Assembly (NCBI RefSeq): GCF_947258925.1
Contig: NZ_CAMYKG010000004.1
Coordinates: 66,331-130,330 of the forward strand
DNA length: 64,000 nucleotides
Origin: an uncultured Eudoraea sp.
GTDB taxonomy: Bacteria; Bacteroidota; Bacteroidia; Flavobacteriales; Flavobacteriaceae
Direction of reading: 5' to 3'
In this document: positions 15,076-23,976 of the stretch, one piece after another
Layout of the letters: every line of letters begins with the position of its first letter
Position numbering within the stretch: position 1 is the stretch's first letter
Made by a program: the position numbers and the translations under genes
The notes under the pieces: generated by a model
The model's database searches: none
What the model was told of the DNA's origin: nothing
Seen by the model: the letters and a program-made list of their open reading frames with translations, nothing else

Positions 15076-17601
15076 TTACATTATTTTTCCAAAAAAGATA
15101 GCGTTCATCAGTAATTTATTTGTCCCGTACCAAAATGCTCTGAAGTTGGTATTATCTGTAAACAGTATCACACGTCCCTTACCAAGTTTTTCTACCTTAA
15201 ATGGAACACTTCCTTTTATCAGTTCAAGATTTTCTTCCGAAATGTAACCACTTTGAAGAGGCTGATTGGTGTAAAGAATTGGGTTATTATAACTATCCTT
15301 ATCTGGTTCTATATAAACATTCGAATTCCTAAACAATGAGATCTTATTGTTTTTATATCCAAAATTAATAGGATGGGAGCGATCTTGATTAGCTTCGAAG
15401 ATGGCTCCACCGGTAACTTGTGCTCCTAAATAATCGGCTTTCTGTCCGAAAGATATATCCCTGGCTTCCAGGGTGTCTTTTCTAAAATTCAAGTCCATTA
15501 GTTCATGCTCACTAAACCAATTAGCTATATTTCCATACCCAATGAGTGTTCCTCCGTCTTTCACCCATTCATTTAACTTTTTGGCCATCATTTTGTCATT
15601 TAAATTATTGCCTGATGACCTCGGGATTATAATATCTGTATATGAACTCAAATCAACAGTATTAAGATATTCAGTATCCAGTTTAGAAAGCTTCATATTA
15701 TAGCGTGTGTCAAATAAATGCCAAATCTCACCGGCATCATAAGAACGAATACCACTACCAACTACTACAGCTACTTTTTGTTTTTTAATAGGATCAAAAT
15801 CATTACTTCCAAGATCAATCCCCTGTGCTAGTCCGGTACTAACTCCTGATATTTTAATATTACTGTCTTTAGCCAGCGCTTTTAAATAGTTGTATAATTC
15901 ATCACTGTTTAAAGATTGGTTTTGTACTGGAATCATTATGGTACCATAATCATAGGAATTGTTTTCCAACTTAAAGCGGTCTTTGGCAACTTTAGCCCTA
16001 AGTCCTTTGGATAAAATTCGATTCAATGCTCTAGGGGCGTAGTATTCATGCCATTCAAACAAGTAAGCATAGTTACTTTGACCACTTACCGAGCCCGTCA
16101 GAGGTTTAAGCTCATTGATTTGAGGTCCGGTATTTTTCAGAGATTCTGATTCAGCATAGTCAACATTAAATGCAAGTGGAAAGGTCCATGCCGATATATC
16201 ATAAAACAAACTATCTTTAAATGTGGTCCGTTTCTCAAAAATAGCTTTTATTAGTCGATGATTTTTCTGATTCATAGGAACCACATAGCTATGTTCTTTT
16301 TTAAATGATTTACCGCCAATAGTTACATCAGTTTGTAGTTCGTGGAAATTAATATTATGCCTGTCAAGTATTTCAGCCAGGTGCCAGGCTCGGGCCGCAT
16401 CTTTGCTTTCCCCAAAAATGATTGACTTCGTTTTGCTTTTTGCTGCCTCGCTTCGCATATTGACATAAAATTCTTGCTGATAAGAAAGTATTTTTACACG
16501 CATTTTCTGTGCAGCCTCTATGGTAGATAATGCGGTTGTAAATTGATTTTTAATTGTAAACGGAAAAGTAAGTATTCCATTTTCTGTGTCCTGGACATGA
16601 CCTCTGGAACTGGCCTGTTCGAATAAGATTCCAATACCGCCATTGACATCAGGAAAGGTTGATCCCTTGCCATAGTAGTAGTCATCATATCTTTCTTCTG
16701 AATAATAGAGGGAACCAATTTTATCTAAGGCTTTGGCGTGGTAAGTCCCAATTTCAGCAGTCAATTCCTGGTTTTTATTTGGAGTTAAGGGATGTACCCT
16801 TGTAGGCTCTCCCGGTTGAAAAAAGAATGTAGAATTAGTACTCATTTCATGGTGATCTGTCAGGATATTAGGGAGCCATTGATGAAATGTTTTTATTCTG
16901 GCCCGACTTTCAGGCAATTGTACCGGAAGCCAATCCCGATTCATATCAAACCAATAATGATTAGTTCGGCCACCCGGCCAAACCTCATGATACTCTCTTT
17001 CATTGGAGTCTGCATTGAGGTTAATACTTTTATTGGTATTGGCCCAATAAGCAAAGCGCTGGAGTCCGTCCGGATTAAATGACGGATCCAGAAGAATGAC
17101 CAAATCTTCGAGTAAGGTATCAATCTCAGAGCCCTGTGCTGCCGCCAGGTAGTATGCATAAGCCAATCCTGCATTTGCTCCACTGGGTTCGTTACCGTGA
17201 ATGGAGAATCCCTGATATACTATTACAGGCATATTTTCAATAGCAGCTGTTGTATTTCCATTTTCAGTAAGTGCAATATGCTCTTTCCTTATCTGTTCCA
17301 GATTAGCATGGTTTTTAGGTGACGTAATAGTAAGTAATAAGATTGGTCTCCCTTCAAAGGTGGATCCCCGGTTTTCAATACTTATACGATTACTTTTCTC
17401 TGCCAGAGTCTGCATATAAAATACCAACTTATCATGTGTTACATGCCATTCACCTACTTCATGCCCTATGATATCGGCTGGCCTTGGTATCTTTTCGTCA
17501 TAGGTAACATTCTGAGGTAAATAATAGTTTAGATCAATTGCGTTCTGCGCAGTGCCGATAAAAGAGAAGATCAGAAGAAATGCGGTGAGGGTATTTCTCA
17601 T
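15076..17601 (-). CDS. Secreted M14 family zinc carboxypeptidase
   Basis: 841 residues with a signal peptide (MRNTLTAFLLIFSFIGTAQ). The M14 domain spans about 45-400: zinc ligands in IHGNEPSGA (HxxE), a second histidine in TDHHEMSTNS, and GGIGILFEQAS as the likely catalytic-glutamate strand. The C-terminal half contains a glutamine-amidotransferase-like fold (VAVVVGSGIRSYDAGEIW, then IIPRSSG and GGTLIGYGN) and probably no longer acts as an amidotransferase. Proteins of this plan are widespread in Bacteroidota as secreted peptidases. First gene of an operon with the thioredoxin-like and GNAT genes. Confidence 0.92.
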   Translation of the reverse strand: MRNTLTAFLLIFSFIGTAQNAIDLNYYLPQNVTYDEKIPRPADIIGHEVGEWHVTHDKLVFYMQTLAEKSNRISIENRGSTFEGRPILLLTITSPKNHANLEQIRKEHIALTENGNTTAAIENMPVIVYQGFSIHGNEPSGANAGLAYAYYLAAAQGSEIDTLLEDLVILLDPSFNPDGLQRFAYWANTNKSINLNADSNEREYHEVWPGGRTNHYWFDMNRDWLPVQLPESRARIKTFHQWLPNILTDHHEMSTNSTFFFQPGEPTRVHPLTPNKNQELTAEIGTYHAKALDKIGSLYYSEERYDDYYYGKGSTFPDVNGGIGILFEQASSRGHVQDTENGILTFPFTIKNQFTTALSTIEAAQKMRVKILSYQQEFYVNMRSEAAKSKTKSIIFGESKDAARAWHLAEILDRHNINFHELQTDVTIGGKSFKKEHSYVVPMNQKNHRLIKAIFEKRTTFKDSLFYDISAWTFPLAFNVDYAESESLKNTGPQINELKPLTGSVSGQSNYAYLFEWHEYYAPRALNRILSKGLRAKVAKDRFKLENNSYDYGTIMIPVQNQSLNSDELYNYLKALAKDSNIKISGVSTGLAQGIDLGSNDFDPIKKQKVAVVVGSGIRSYDAGEIWHLFDTRYNMKLSKLDTEYLNTVDLSSYTDIIIPRSSGNNLNDKMMAKKLNEWVKDGGTLIGYGNIANWFSEHELMDLNFRKDTLEARDISFGQKADYLGAQVTGGAIFEANQDRSHPINFGYKNNKISLFRNSNVYIEPDKDSYNNPILYTNQPLQSGYISEENLELIKGSVPFKVEKLGKGRVILFTDNTNFRAFWYGTNKLLMNAIFFGKIM

Positions 17602-17629
17602 TTTAGCTATGGGTTTAGTTCGTTAGGGT

Positions 17630-17668
17630 ATAAAAATAAAAAACGACCTTTGAAAACAAAGATCGTTT
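17630..17668 (-). terminator. Terminator of the PUR-domain gene
   Basis: AACGACCTTTG (17642-17652) pairs with CAAAGATCGTT (17657-17667) with one C-A mismatch and an AAAA loop. The minus strand continues into a run of T. Confidence 0.75.
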
Positions 17669-17690
17669 GAATGTTATTTTAAGTTTGTGT

Positions 17691-18062
17691 TTAGATATCA
17701 TCAAAATTCAAATCGGTAAATTTGTCTTTGGAAGAAACCTCACCATTTTGACTTGGCTCTTCTTTTTTGAAATCCTTTTGATGCCTTTCCGAAATGACTT
17801 CCTGCCCTTTCTCGGCAATTATATAATCCATCATTTCTTCCATAATCTCTCTAAAGGACTGAAAATCCTCTTTATATAGGTAAATCTTATGCTTTTTATA
17901 GTGGAAGGAACCATCGTCATGGGTAAATTTTTTACTCTCGGTAATTGTCAGATAATAATCTCCGGCCTTTGTACTTCTAACGTCAAAAAAATATGTCCTT
18001 CTCCCAGCTCTTAATACTTTTGAAAAAATTTCTTCCTGATCCATTAAATCTTTATCGCTCAT
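17691..18062 (-). CDS. PUR-domain nucleic-acid-binding protein (DUF3276)
   Basis: 123 residues. The body (about 10-85, with GRRTYFFDVRSTKAGDYYLTI and YKEDFQSFREIM) matches the bacterial PUR-alpha-like DUF3276 family, which binds single-stranded DNA or RNA in the one structure known to me. The last 35 residues are charged and look disordered, closing with an acidic DLNFDDI tail. Own terminator downstream; 78 bases separate it from the ABC exporter upstream. The physiological role is not known. Confidence 0.88.
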   Translation of the reverse strand: MSDKDLMDQEEIFSKVLRAGRRTYFFDVRSTKAGDYYLTITESKKFTHDDGSFHYKKHKIYLYKEDFQSFREIMEEMMDYIIAEKGQEVISERHQKDFKKEEPSQNGEVSSKDKFTDLNFDDI

Positions 18063-18140
18063 TTGTTAAATATCTAGTTAGTATTTGTGCTTAAAATATC
18101 TTCAAAAATGTAAAAAAAAAGCTTATCCAGCAACATTTTT

Positions 18141-19895
18141 CTAGTTTTCTTTCTCCGATAGTTGATTGATATATAGCTCCTTGTAATAGCCATCTTTTTC
18201 CAATAATTTGTTATGAGTGCCTTCCTCGAGTACTTTTCCGTCTTCAAGTACGATTATCTTATCTGCATTTTTGGCGGAAGAAACACGGTGACTAACAATA
18301 AGAGTAGTCCTTGATTGAGCGGCTTCTTTAAGATTAAATAATATTTGCTCTTCAGTTTCAGTATCCACTGCAGACAAACAGTCGTCAAACAGATAGATAC
18401 TTGGTTCTTTTAACAATGCACGAGCTATTGAGACACGCTGTTTTTGACCGCCACTTAGAGTAATTCCACGTTCACCAAGTATTGTATCATATTTTTTTGT
18501 AAATCCCATGATGTTTTCATGTACCGCGGCCTTGCGTGCTACGTCAAGGATTTCATCTTCTGTCGCGTCTTCCTTGCCAAATTTTATATTATTCTTTATA
18601 GTATCGGAAAACAGGAATGCGTCCTGGGGAACTGCACCAACAGAAGCTCTTAAGCTGTGTAAGTTTAATTTTTTAATTGGTACGCCATCGATGAATATAT
18701 CACCTGATGAAGTATCATAGAGCCTCGCCACCAGATCCAGGATCGTTGATTTCCCCGAACCTGTTTTTCCAATAAATGCAACGGTTTCGCCTTTATTTAT
18801 GCTAAACGAGATATCCTTAAGTGCTGTAATATTTGTGTCATCATAGGTAAATGTGACATTTTTAAATTCAATAGCACCTTCTATCGGAGTTTCGTCTTCG
18901 ATTTCGTTCTTTATTTCCGGTTGTTCTTTCAAAAATTCATTTATCCGTTTTTGAGATGCCTCGGCCCGCTGTACAATAGAAGTGAGCCATCCAACGATGG
19001 CAACCGGCCAGGTAAGCATATTTACATACAAGATGAATTCTGCTATAGTACCGATTGACGAAATTTCACCATTGATATATTGTTTCCCACCTACATAAAT
19101 CACAAAAATGTTACTGATTCCAATTAACAAAATCATCAAAGGAAAAAACCAGGCGTTTACCTTAGCCAGGTCCATACTTTTTTCCTTTCCTTCATTGGCC
19201 AGCAAAGTCATTTCGGCATTTACCTGTGGCTCCAGTCCATAAGCTTTTATAACAGATACTCCTGAAAAAGACTCTTGGGCAAAAGTAGATAACGAGGAGA
19301 GGTATTCCTGTACCCTGGTGCTTCGTTTATGAATAATTTTACTAATCTGGTAAATCAATACGGAAAGTATAGGCAGCGGTAATAATGAATAAAAGGCAAT
19401 AGTTGGCGCTTTAATAAACATTAAAGGAATCAAACAAACAAATAGGGTTAGTGTCTGAATTCCATACATTATAGCGGGCCCTGTGTAAAGCCTCACTTGC
19501 CCAACATCTTCACTTATCCTGTTCATGAGGTCACCGGTACGATTACTTTTGTAGAAATTCAGACTCAAAAGCTGGTAATGATCAAAAACTTCGTTTTTAA
19601 GGTCGTATTCAATGTATCTGGAAACATTTATAATTGTCTGCCGCATCAAAAAAGTAAAGAATCCAGATAATAAGGCCGCCCCAACAATGATGAGGATATA
19701 CTGTAAAAGAAGATCCCTTGCCTGAGGTTCTGCAATCTCCAGGGCTACATAATTTTCAACAACTTCAATGGATTTCTTTACATAAGAAGGCATTACCAAT
19801 TGAAATATCCGTGCAATAATGGTGATAATAATTCCTACAAGTATTTTAAACCAATATTTTTTGAAGTATTTATCTAAATGCCTGAGCTCTTTCAT
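18141..19895 (-). CDS. ABC exporter, fused permease and ATPase (MsbA/MdlA-like)
   Basis: A type IV exporter half-transporter of about 584 residues. The six-helix membrane domain covers about 1-310. The ATPase has Walker A GKTGSGKST, signature LSGGQKQR, Walker B IYLFDDCLSAVDT and switch histidine SHRVSSAK. The residue after Walker B is Asp instead of the catalytic Glu, as in MdlA-type or degenerate sites. The frame is open to 19937, but a perfect -7 box at 19935-19942 lies across that start. MKELRHLDKYFKKYW at 19895 is the normal beginning for this family, so I use it. Substrate unknown (lipid or drug). Confidence 0.92.
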   Translation of the reverse strand: MKELRHLDKYFKKYWFKILVGIIITIIARIFQLVMPSYVKKSIEVVENYVALEIAEPQARDLLLQYILIIVGAALLSGFFTFLMRQTIINVSRYIEYDLKNEVFDHYQLLSLNFYKSNRTGDLMNRISEDVGQVRLYTGPAIMYGIQTLTLFVCLIPLMFIKAPTIAFYSLLPLPILSVLIYQISKIIHKRSTRVQEYLSSLSTFAQESFSGVSVIKAYGLEPQVNAEMTLLANEGKEKSMDLAKVNAWFFPLMILLIGISNIFVIYVGGKQYINGEISSIGTIAEFILYVNMLTWPVAIVGWLTSIVQRAEASQKRINEFLKEQPEIKNEIEDETPIEGAIEFKNVTFTYDDTNITALKDISFSINKGETVAFIGKTGSGKSTILDLVARLYDTSSGDIFIDGVPIKKLNLHSLRASVGAVPQDAFLFSDTIKNNIKFGKEDATEDEILDVARKAAVHENIMGFTKKYDTILGERGITLSGGQKQRVSIARALLKEPSIYLFDDCLSAVDTETEEQILFNLKEAAQSRTTLIVSHRVSSAKNADKIIVLEDGKVLEEGTHNKLLEKDGYYKELYINQLSEKEN

Positions 19896-19934
19896 TAAAA
19901 TGGCTGGTAATACAGTTGGGTTATAACCGAAGGA

Positions 19935-19963
19935 CAAATATAGCGGATTGGTCCCAAACCAAA
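19935..19963 (-). promoter_or_regulatory. Promoter of the ABC exporter
   Basis: On the minus strand TTTG (19963-19960), 17 bases, TATATTTG (19942-19935). The leader to the ATG at 19895 is about 30-35 bases. Confidence 0.75.
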
Positions 19964-20019
19964 TGTTATAAAACTTATAAGAATAAACGATAATTAGGAT
20001 GGGAATTAAAATAGATTAG

Positions 20020-20027
20020 TATTTTTG
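20020..20027 (+). promoter_or_regulatory. -7 box (TATTTTTG) of nusB
   Basis: Perfect octamer 40 bases before the nusB ATG, back to back with the exporter promoter; -33 element unclear. Confidence 0.55.
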
Positions 20028-20067
20028 CTGCGTTTTGTTCTAACAATATAAAAGAAGGTTCTTTAAA

Positions 20068-21015
20068 ATGCTTACAAGAAGGCAAATCCGGGTAAAAGTG
20101 ATGCAGTGTATTTATGCCTTAACCTTATCACACGATGAATCATTAGAAAAACAAAAAAAATTTCTCCGTACAAGCATTGACAATACCTATAATCTTTACC
20201 TGCTTGTATTAAGCCTTCTGGCTGAACTTCATAAGATGGAAGCTAATTTCATCAAACTTTCTTCCAAGAAGTATTTAAATGAAGATGTCCAGAAATTTCC
20301 AAATCCCGATAAGTTTCTGAACAATGCCTTGCTTAATAAAATTAGCACTAATACGTTGTTGCACGATGAACTGGTTAAAAGGAAATTAAAGAATTGGGAC
20401 CTTCATCAGGATTACGTTAAAATCGTGTTTCGTGAAATTAAAAAAAACGAAATCTACGAGGAGTACATGCTTCTTGACAATAGTAATTATACTGAAGATA
20501 AAAATCTTATTGTACATCTTTTTAAGGAAGTAATTGCCCCGAATGAAAGGATTTACGAATACTTTGAAGATGATAAATTAACATGGGTAGACGACATTCC
20601 ACTGGTAAATACCTTTGTTTTAAAACAATTGAGGAAAGTCAATGCCGAATCCGGTCAATCCTTCTTTCTGCCAAAGCTGTTAAAAGATTCGGATGATATG
20701 GTTTTTGCAGAGCAATTGTTGACAAAAACACTTTTAAACAACACAAAATTTGAAGAAGAAATTCAGGTAAAAACACCTAATTGGGATAAGGACAGAATTG
20801 CAGACATAGACGCTATTCTCTTAAAAATGGCTATTTGTGAACTTACTAATTTCCCCTCTATTCCGGAACGGGTTACTATTAATGAGTATCTCGAAATTGC
20901 CAAAGAATATTCTACGCCAAAGAGTAGCATTTTCATTAATGGTATTTTAGATAAATTGGTAAAGGAATATAGGGCAAGCGGTAAACTTAAAAAAACAGGA
21001 AGAGGATTATTATAA
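20068..21015 (+). CDS. nusB: Transcription antitermination factor NusB (long form)
   Basis: NusB joins NusE (S10) on BoxA RNA and supports rRNA antitermination. The 315-residue product is twice the usual length. The canonical NusB core is split: MLTRRQIRVKVMQCIYAL at the start is the first NusB helix, and DIDAILLKMAICEL, RVTINEYLEIAKEYS and FINGILDKL near 245-300 form the conserved C-terminal core. The helical stretch between is the insertion usual in Bacteroidota NusB. It opens the nusB-DUF1573-yajC cluster. Confidence 0.93.
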   Translation: MLTRRQIRVKVMQCIYALTLSHDESLEKQKKFLRTSIDNTYNLYLLVLSLLAELHKMEANFIKLSSKKYLNEDVQKFPNPDKFLNNALLNKISTNTLLHDELVKRKLKNWDLHQDYVKIVFREIKKNEIYEEYMLLDNSNYTEDKNLIVHLFKEVIAPNERIYEYFEDDKLTWVDDIPLVNTFVLKQLRKVNAESGQSFFLPKLLKDSDDMVFAEQLLTKTLLNNTKFEEEIQVKTPNWDKDRIADIDAILLKMAICELTNFPSIPERVTINEYLEIAKEYSTPKSSIFINGILDKLVKEYRASGKLKKTGRGLL

Positions 21016-21027
21016 ATAAATATTCCT

Positions 21028-21035
21028 TAATTTTG
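21028..21035 (+). promoter_or_regulatory. -7 box (TAATTTTG) before the DUF1573 gene
   Basis: Perfect octamer 26 bases before the ATG, between nusB and the lipoprotein gene, so this gene and yajC can be transcribed without nusB. Confidence 0.55.
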
Positions 21036-21060
21036 CAGGCGAATCTTAAATTTATTTAAA

Positions 21061-21537
21061 ATGAATAGACTATTTATTGCCCTTGGTTTAATAGGGGCGT
21101 TATCATTTGGCTCATGTAAGGAGAAAGCTTCGAACAAAGTAAGCACCGAAAATGTAGAAGTAGCGGCAGAAAGAGACTTGCAGGCGAAAAACCTGCCTGT
21201 AATGTATTTTGAAAAAACGGAACATGATTTCGGGACTATTACTCAAGGTACTCCGCAGGAAACTATTTTTACTTTTACAAATACAGGTAATGCACCATTA
21301 ATCATTACAAATGCAACTAGTAGTTGTGGGTGTACAGTGCCTAATCCACCAAAAGATCCTATTGCTCCTGGTGAGGATGGGGAACTTCTTGTCAAGTTTA
21401 ATGGTTCAGGTCAAAATCAGGTAACAAAGACGATTACGTTGACTGCGAATACCGAAAAAGGACAGGAAATATTGAGAATCAAGGCATTTGTTAACCCAAA
21501 AGACGCAGGACCTACCCAAGCAGGACCTGTAAAATAA
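21061..21537 (+). CDS. DUF1573 lipoprotein
   Basis: 158 residues. A lipobox (LSFGSC, Cys at residue 19) marks a lipoprotein. Residues about 48-140 form an Ig-like DUF1573 domain with EHDFGTITQG, FTNTGNAPLII and the SSCGCTVP motif that defines the family. Function is unknown; many Bacteroidota have several copies. The tail is Gly/Pro-rich. It lies between nusB and yajC, an order I recall as conserved in flavobacteria. Confidence 0.9.
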   Translation: MNRLFIALGLIGALSFGSCKEKASNKVSTENVEVAAERDLQAKNLPVMYFEKTEHDFGTITQGTPQETIFTFTNTGNAPLIITNATSSCGCTVPNPPKDPIAPGEDGELLVKFNGSGQNQVTKTITLTANTEKGQEILRIKAFVNPKDAGPTQAGPVK

Positions 21538-21562
21538 GAAGAGCAATACTCAACAATAAATT

Positions 21563-21853
21563 ATGGGTGATATAGGACAATTTCTTCCAATGATTCTCAT
21601 TTTTGCCGTAGCATATTTTTTTATGATACGCCCGCAGATGAAACGTCAAAAGGATGAAAAGAAATTTGCACAGGCCTTAAAGAAAGGTGATAAAATTGTT
21701 ACAAAAAGTGGCCTGCATGGTAAAGTTGTGGATTTAAACGATAAGGATTTTTCATGCATTATAGAGACGATGGCAGGAAGATTAAAATTTGACAGGTCTG
21801 CAATTTCCATGGAAATGAGCAGCAAACTAAATGCCGCACCTAAAGAAAAATAA
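21563..21853 (+). CDS. yajC: Preprotein translocase subunit YajC
   Basis: A 96-residue accessory subunit of the SecDF-YajC complex. One N-terminal transmembrane helix (PMILIFAVAYFFMIRPQMKR, residues 9-28), with the diagnostic FFMIRPQMKRQK at its cytoplasmic edge. A small cytoplasmic domain with GDKIVTKSGLHGKVVDL follows. Length is normal. It follows the DUF1573 gene by 25 bases and ends at a strong terminator. Confidence 0.95.
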   Translation: MGDIGQFLPMILIFAVAYFFMIRPQMKRQKDEKKFAQALKKGDKIVTKSGLHGKVVDLNDKDFSCIIETMAGRLKFDRSAISMEMSSKLNAAPKEK

Positions 21854-21874
21854 GAATTAGGATACTTACTACAG

Positions 21875-21904
21875 AAACACCGGTTTTACCCGGTGTTTTT
21901 TTTT
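21875..21904 (+). terminator. Terminator after yajC
   Basis: AAACACCGG (21875-21883) pairs with CCGGTGTTT (21890-21898), followed by T. Confidence 0.9.
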
Positions 21905-21958
21905 GACCTGATAATTTTCGGAAATTATGTATCTTGAAGCAAACAAGAATACTATCAT

Positions 21959-23308
21959 ATGAGTACTAACCGAAGAAAGTTTATTAAAAATAGTTCATTA
22001 TTCCTGCTGGGATCCAGCGCTTCCTTTTTGTTTCCAATAGAATTACTTGCTTCAATGCGCAAGAAAGTTGGCCCTAATGATCGGATTAATATGGGACTCA
22101 TTGGCTGTAATGGCATGGGATTCAGTAACCTGCTTTCGCTTTTAAAAATTAACGAAGTCAATATTATTGCACTTTGTGATATCGATGAAAATGTACTTTC
22201 CAGGCGCACATCCGAGCTCGAAAAAGCGGGTGTCAAGAAACCCGATTGGTACACAGATTATCGGAAATTGTTAGACAATAAGGATATTGATTTTGTGGTT
22301 ATCGGAACCCCGGATCACTGGCATTGTCTGCAATTGACAGATGCTTTAAGCGCCGGTAAAGACGTGTATTGCGAAAAGCCTATTGCTAACTCCATGCAGG
22401 AATGTGAGATTATGCTCAACCTTGTTCAGAAGAGTAATAGGATTGTACAAATTGGACAATGGCAAAGAAGCCAGCCTCACTTTGTAGATGCTATTAATTT
22501 TGTCCATTCAGGTCAATTGGGTGAAATCAGATTGGCAAAAGCTTGGGCATATCAGGGATGGATGAAACCCGTACCTATTCTGGCTGATGAGAATGCCCCT
22601 TCAGGGGTTGACTATAAAATGTGGTTGGGGCCTGCACCTGAGCGTTCATTTAACCAAAACAGATTTCATTTCAATTTCCGATGGTTTTGGGATTATGCTG
22701 GAGGTCTTATGACGGATTGGGGCGTTCACCTTATTGACTATGCCTTATATGGAATGAAAGCGGGTACGCCCAAATCTGTAATGGCCCTTGGCGGTAAATT
22801 TGCATACCCGGATGATGCTTCAGAAACACCAGACTCATTACAAGCTGTTTTTGAATATGATGATTTTTCTATATTATGGGAGCATGCAACCGGAATTGAC
22901 GGAGGTAATTACGGCAGAAATCACGGGATCGCTTTTATTGGTAATAATGGTACTCTAGTTTTGGATAGGCAAGGTTGGGAAGTAATCCCTGAAAAGGAGT
23001 TTCAAGGTTGGGGCAAAGAAGGTATTCCGCGTATGGAGGCTCTTCCATTACAACAAAATCAAGGCAGTGGATTGGATCTTCATACCAAGAATTTTATTGA
23101 GGCTGTAAAAGCAGGTGACCCCAAAAACCTGAATGCACCTATTAAGGTAGGTTATGATGCTGCCATGGTTTCACATATGGGAAATGTAGCCTACAAATCC
23201 GGAAACCGAATATATTGGGATGAAAATAGAGCTCAATTTACCGATGATGAAGCTAATAAGATAATGATGGCATCATATCATAATGGCTGGGAATTACCCA
23301 AAGGATGA
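21959..23308 (+). CDS. Gfo/Idh/MocA oxidoreductase with Tat signal
   Basis: 449 residues. The N-terminus STNRRKFIKNSSLFLLGSS is a twin-arginine signal, so the enzyme is folded in the cytoplasm and exported. The Rossmann domain starts at INMGLIGCNGMGFSN. The family motif CEKPIA (around 138-143, catalytic lysine) and the C-terminal DWGVHLID strand follow. Secreted Gfo/Idh/MocA enzymes in Bacteroidota usually act on sugars with tightly bound NAD(P); the exact substrate cannot be read here. Single gene between the yajC terminator and a convergent gene. Confidence 0.9.
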   Translation: MSTNRRKFIKNSSLFLLGSSASFLFPIELLASMRKKVGPNDRINMGLIGCNGMGFSNLLSLLKINEVNIIALCDIDENVLSRRTSELEKAGVKKPDWYTDYRKLLDNKDIDFVVIGTPDHWHCLQLTDALSAGKDVYCEKPIANSMQECEIMLNLVQKSNRIVQIGQWQRSQPHFVDAINFVHSGQLGEIRLAKAWAYQGWMKPVPILADENAPSGVDYKMWLGPAPERSFNQNRFHFNFRWFWDYAGGLMTDWGVHLIDYALYGMKAGTPKSVMALGGKFAYPDDASETPDSLQAVFEYDDFSILWEHATGIDGGNYGRNHGIAFIGNNGTLVLDRQGWEVIPEKEFQGWGKEGIPRMEALPLQQNQGSGLDLHTKNFIEAVKAGDPKNLNAPIKVGYDAAMVSHMGNVAYKSGNRIYWDENRAQFTDDEANKIMMASYHNGWELPKG

Positions 23309-23377
23309 AGATAATTAAAGGATAGGTTGCGATTTTTAAATATTGGACAACAATTCGGGGGATAGAAAATCACCTGG

Positions 23378-23968
23378 TTATCTATATTTATCATTTAGCC
23401 CCAAACCCGCAGAAATCATGGGAATGATCTTCTGTAATCTTGATTCCTTGGTCTTTTGCTGCTTGGCCTCTGAAATATATTCGCAATATTCACCTTGTTT
23501 ATATGAGGTAAGCGCCGTAAAATTTTTGTCCAGGTCCTTATCTGCCAGTAAACAATCCTTCAATAGTTTGGGCATGATGGTTTCTTTCTTTCGGGATGGC
23601 TTTATTGCCATTCCTTTCTTTTGATTTTCTATAGCTTCCTGAATATAGGCCAGAACAGTCGCTTTGTCAATTGCATCTACTGACTTAAATTTCCAATGAC
23701 GCATGGCTTTGGTTTTGCCTTGCTGCGCATTTTCCAGAACACCTTTGGGATCACTTAAAAATACCCCATTAAAGAACCATAACCCAAAATGATTTTTAAA
23801 AGCCATTATTCCCAGAACATTTTTGTTATTAATCGTATACACAGGAGAACCCCATTTTAGAGTTTCTACGAGTTGGGTACTAAGGGCAATTTTTCTAAGC
23901 TGGATAATTCCCTCCCTGAACTTTTGATCTTTTGAAAAATAAGCTTCAATTTCTTCCTGATCAGGCAT
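23378..23968 (-). CDS. DUF1801 / YdeI family protein
   Basis: 196 residues. The N-terminal DUF1801 domain (about 15-115) shows LKWGSPVYTINNKNVLGI and GLWFFNGVFLSDP. The C-terminal part with LKDCLLADKDLDKNFTALTSYKQGEYCEYISEAK is the YdeI/OmpD-associated bacteriocin-protection-like repeat. The molecular role of the family is unclear. It begins 8 bases after the pepT stop on the same strand and is probably in its operon. Confidence 0.85.
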   Translation of the reverse strand: MPDQEEIEAYFSKDQKFREGIIQLRKIALSTQLVETLKWGSPVYTINNKNVLGIMAFKNHFGLWFFNGVFLSDPKGVLENAQQGKTKAMRHWKFKSVDAIDKATVLAYIQEAIENQKKGMAIKPSRKKETIMPKLLKDCLLADKDLDKNFTALTSYKQGEYCEYISEAKQQKTKESRLQKIIPMISAGLGLNDKYR

Positions 23969-23976
23969 ATATCTTT

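Noticed and set aside
16941-17183. 80-codon minus-strand frame inside the M14 peptidase gene
   Set aside because: It is a frame-shifted shadow on the same strand within an intact coding region with all catalytic residues in the main frame.
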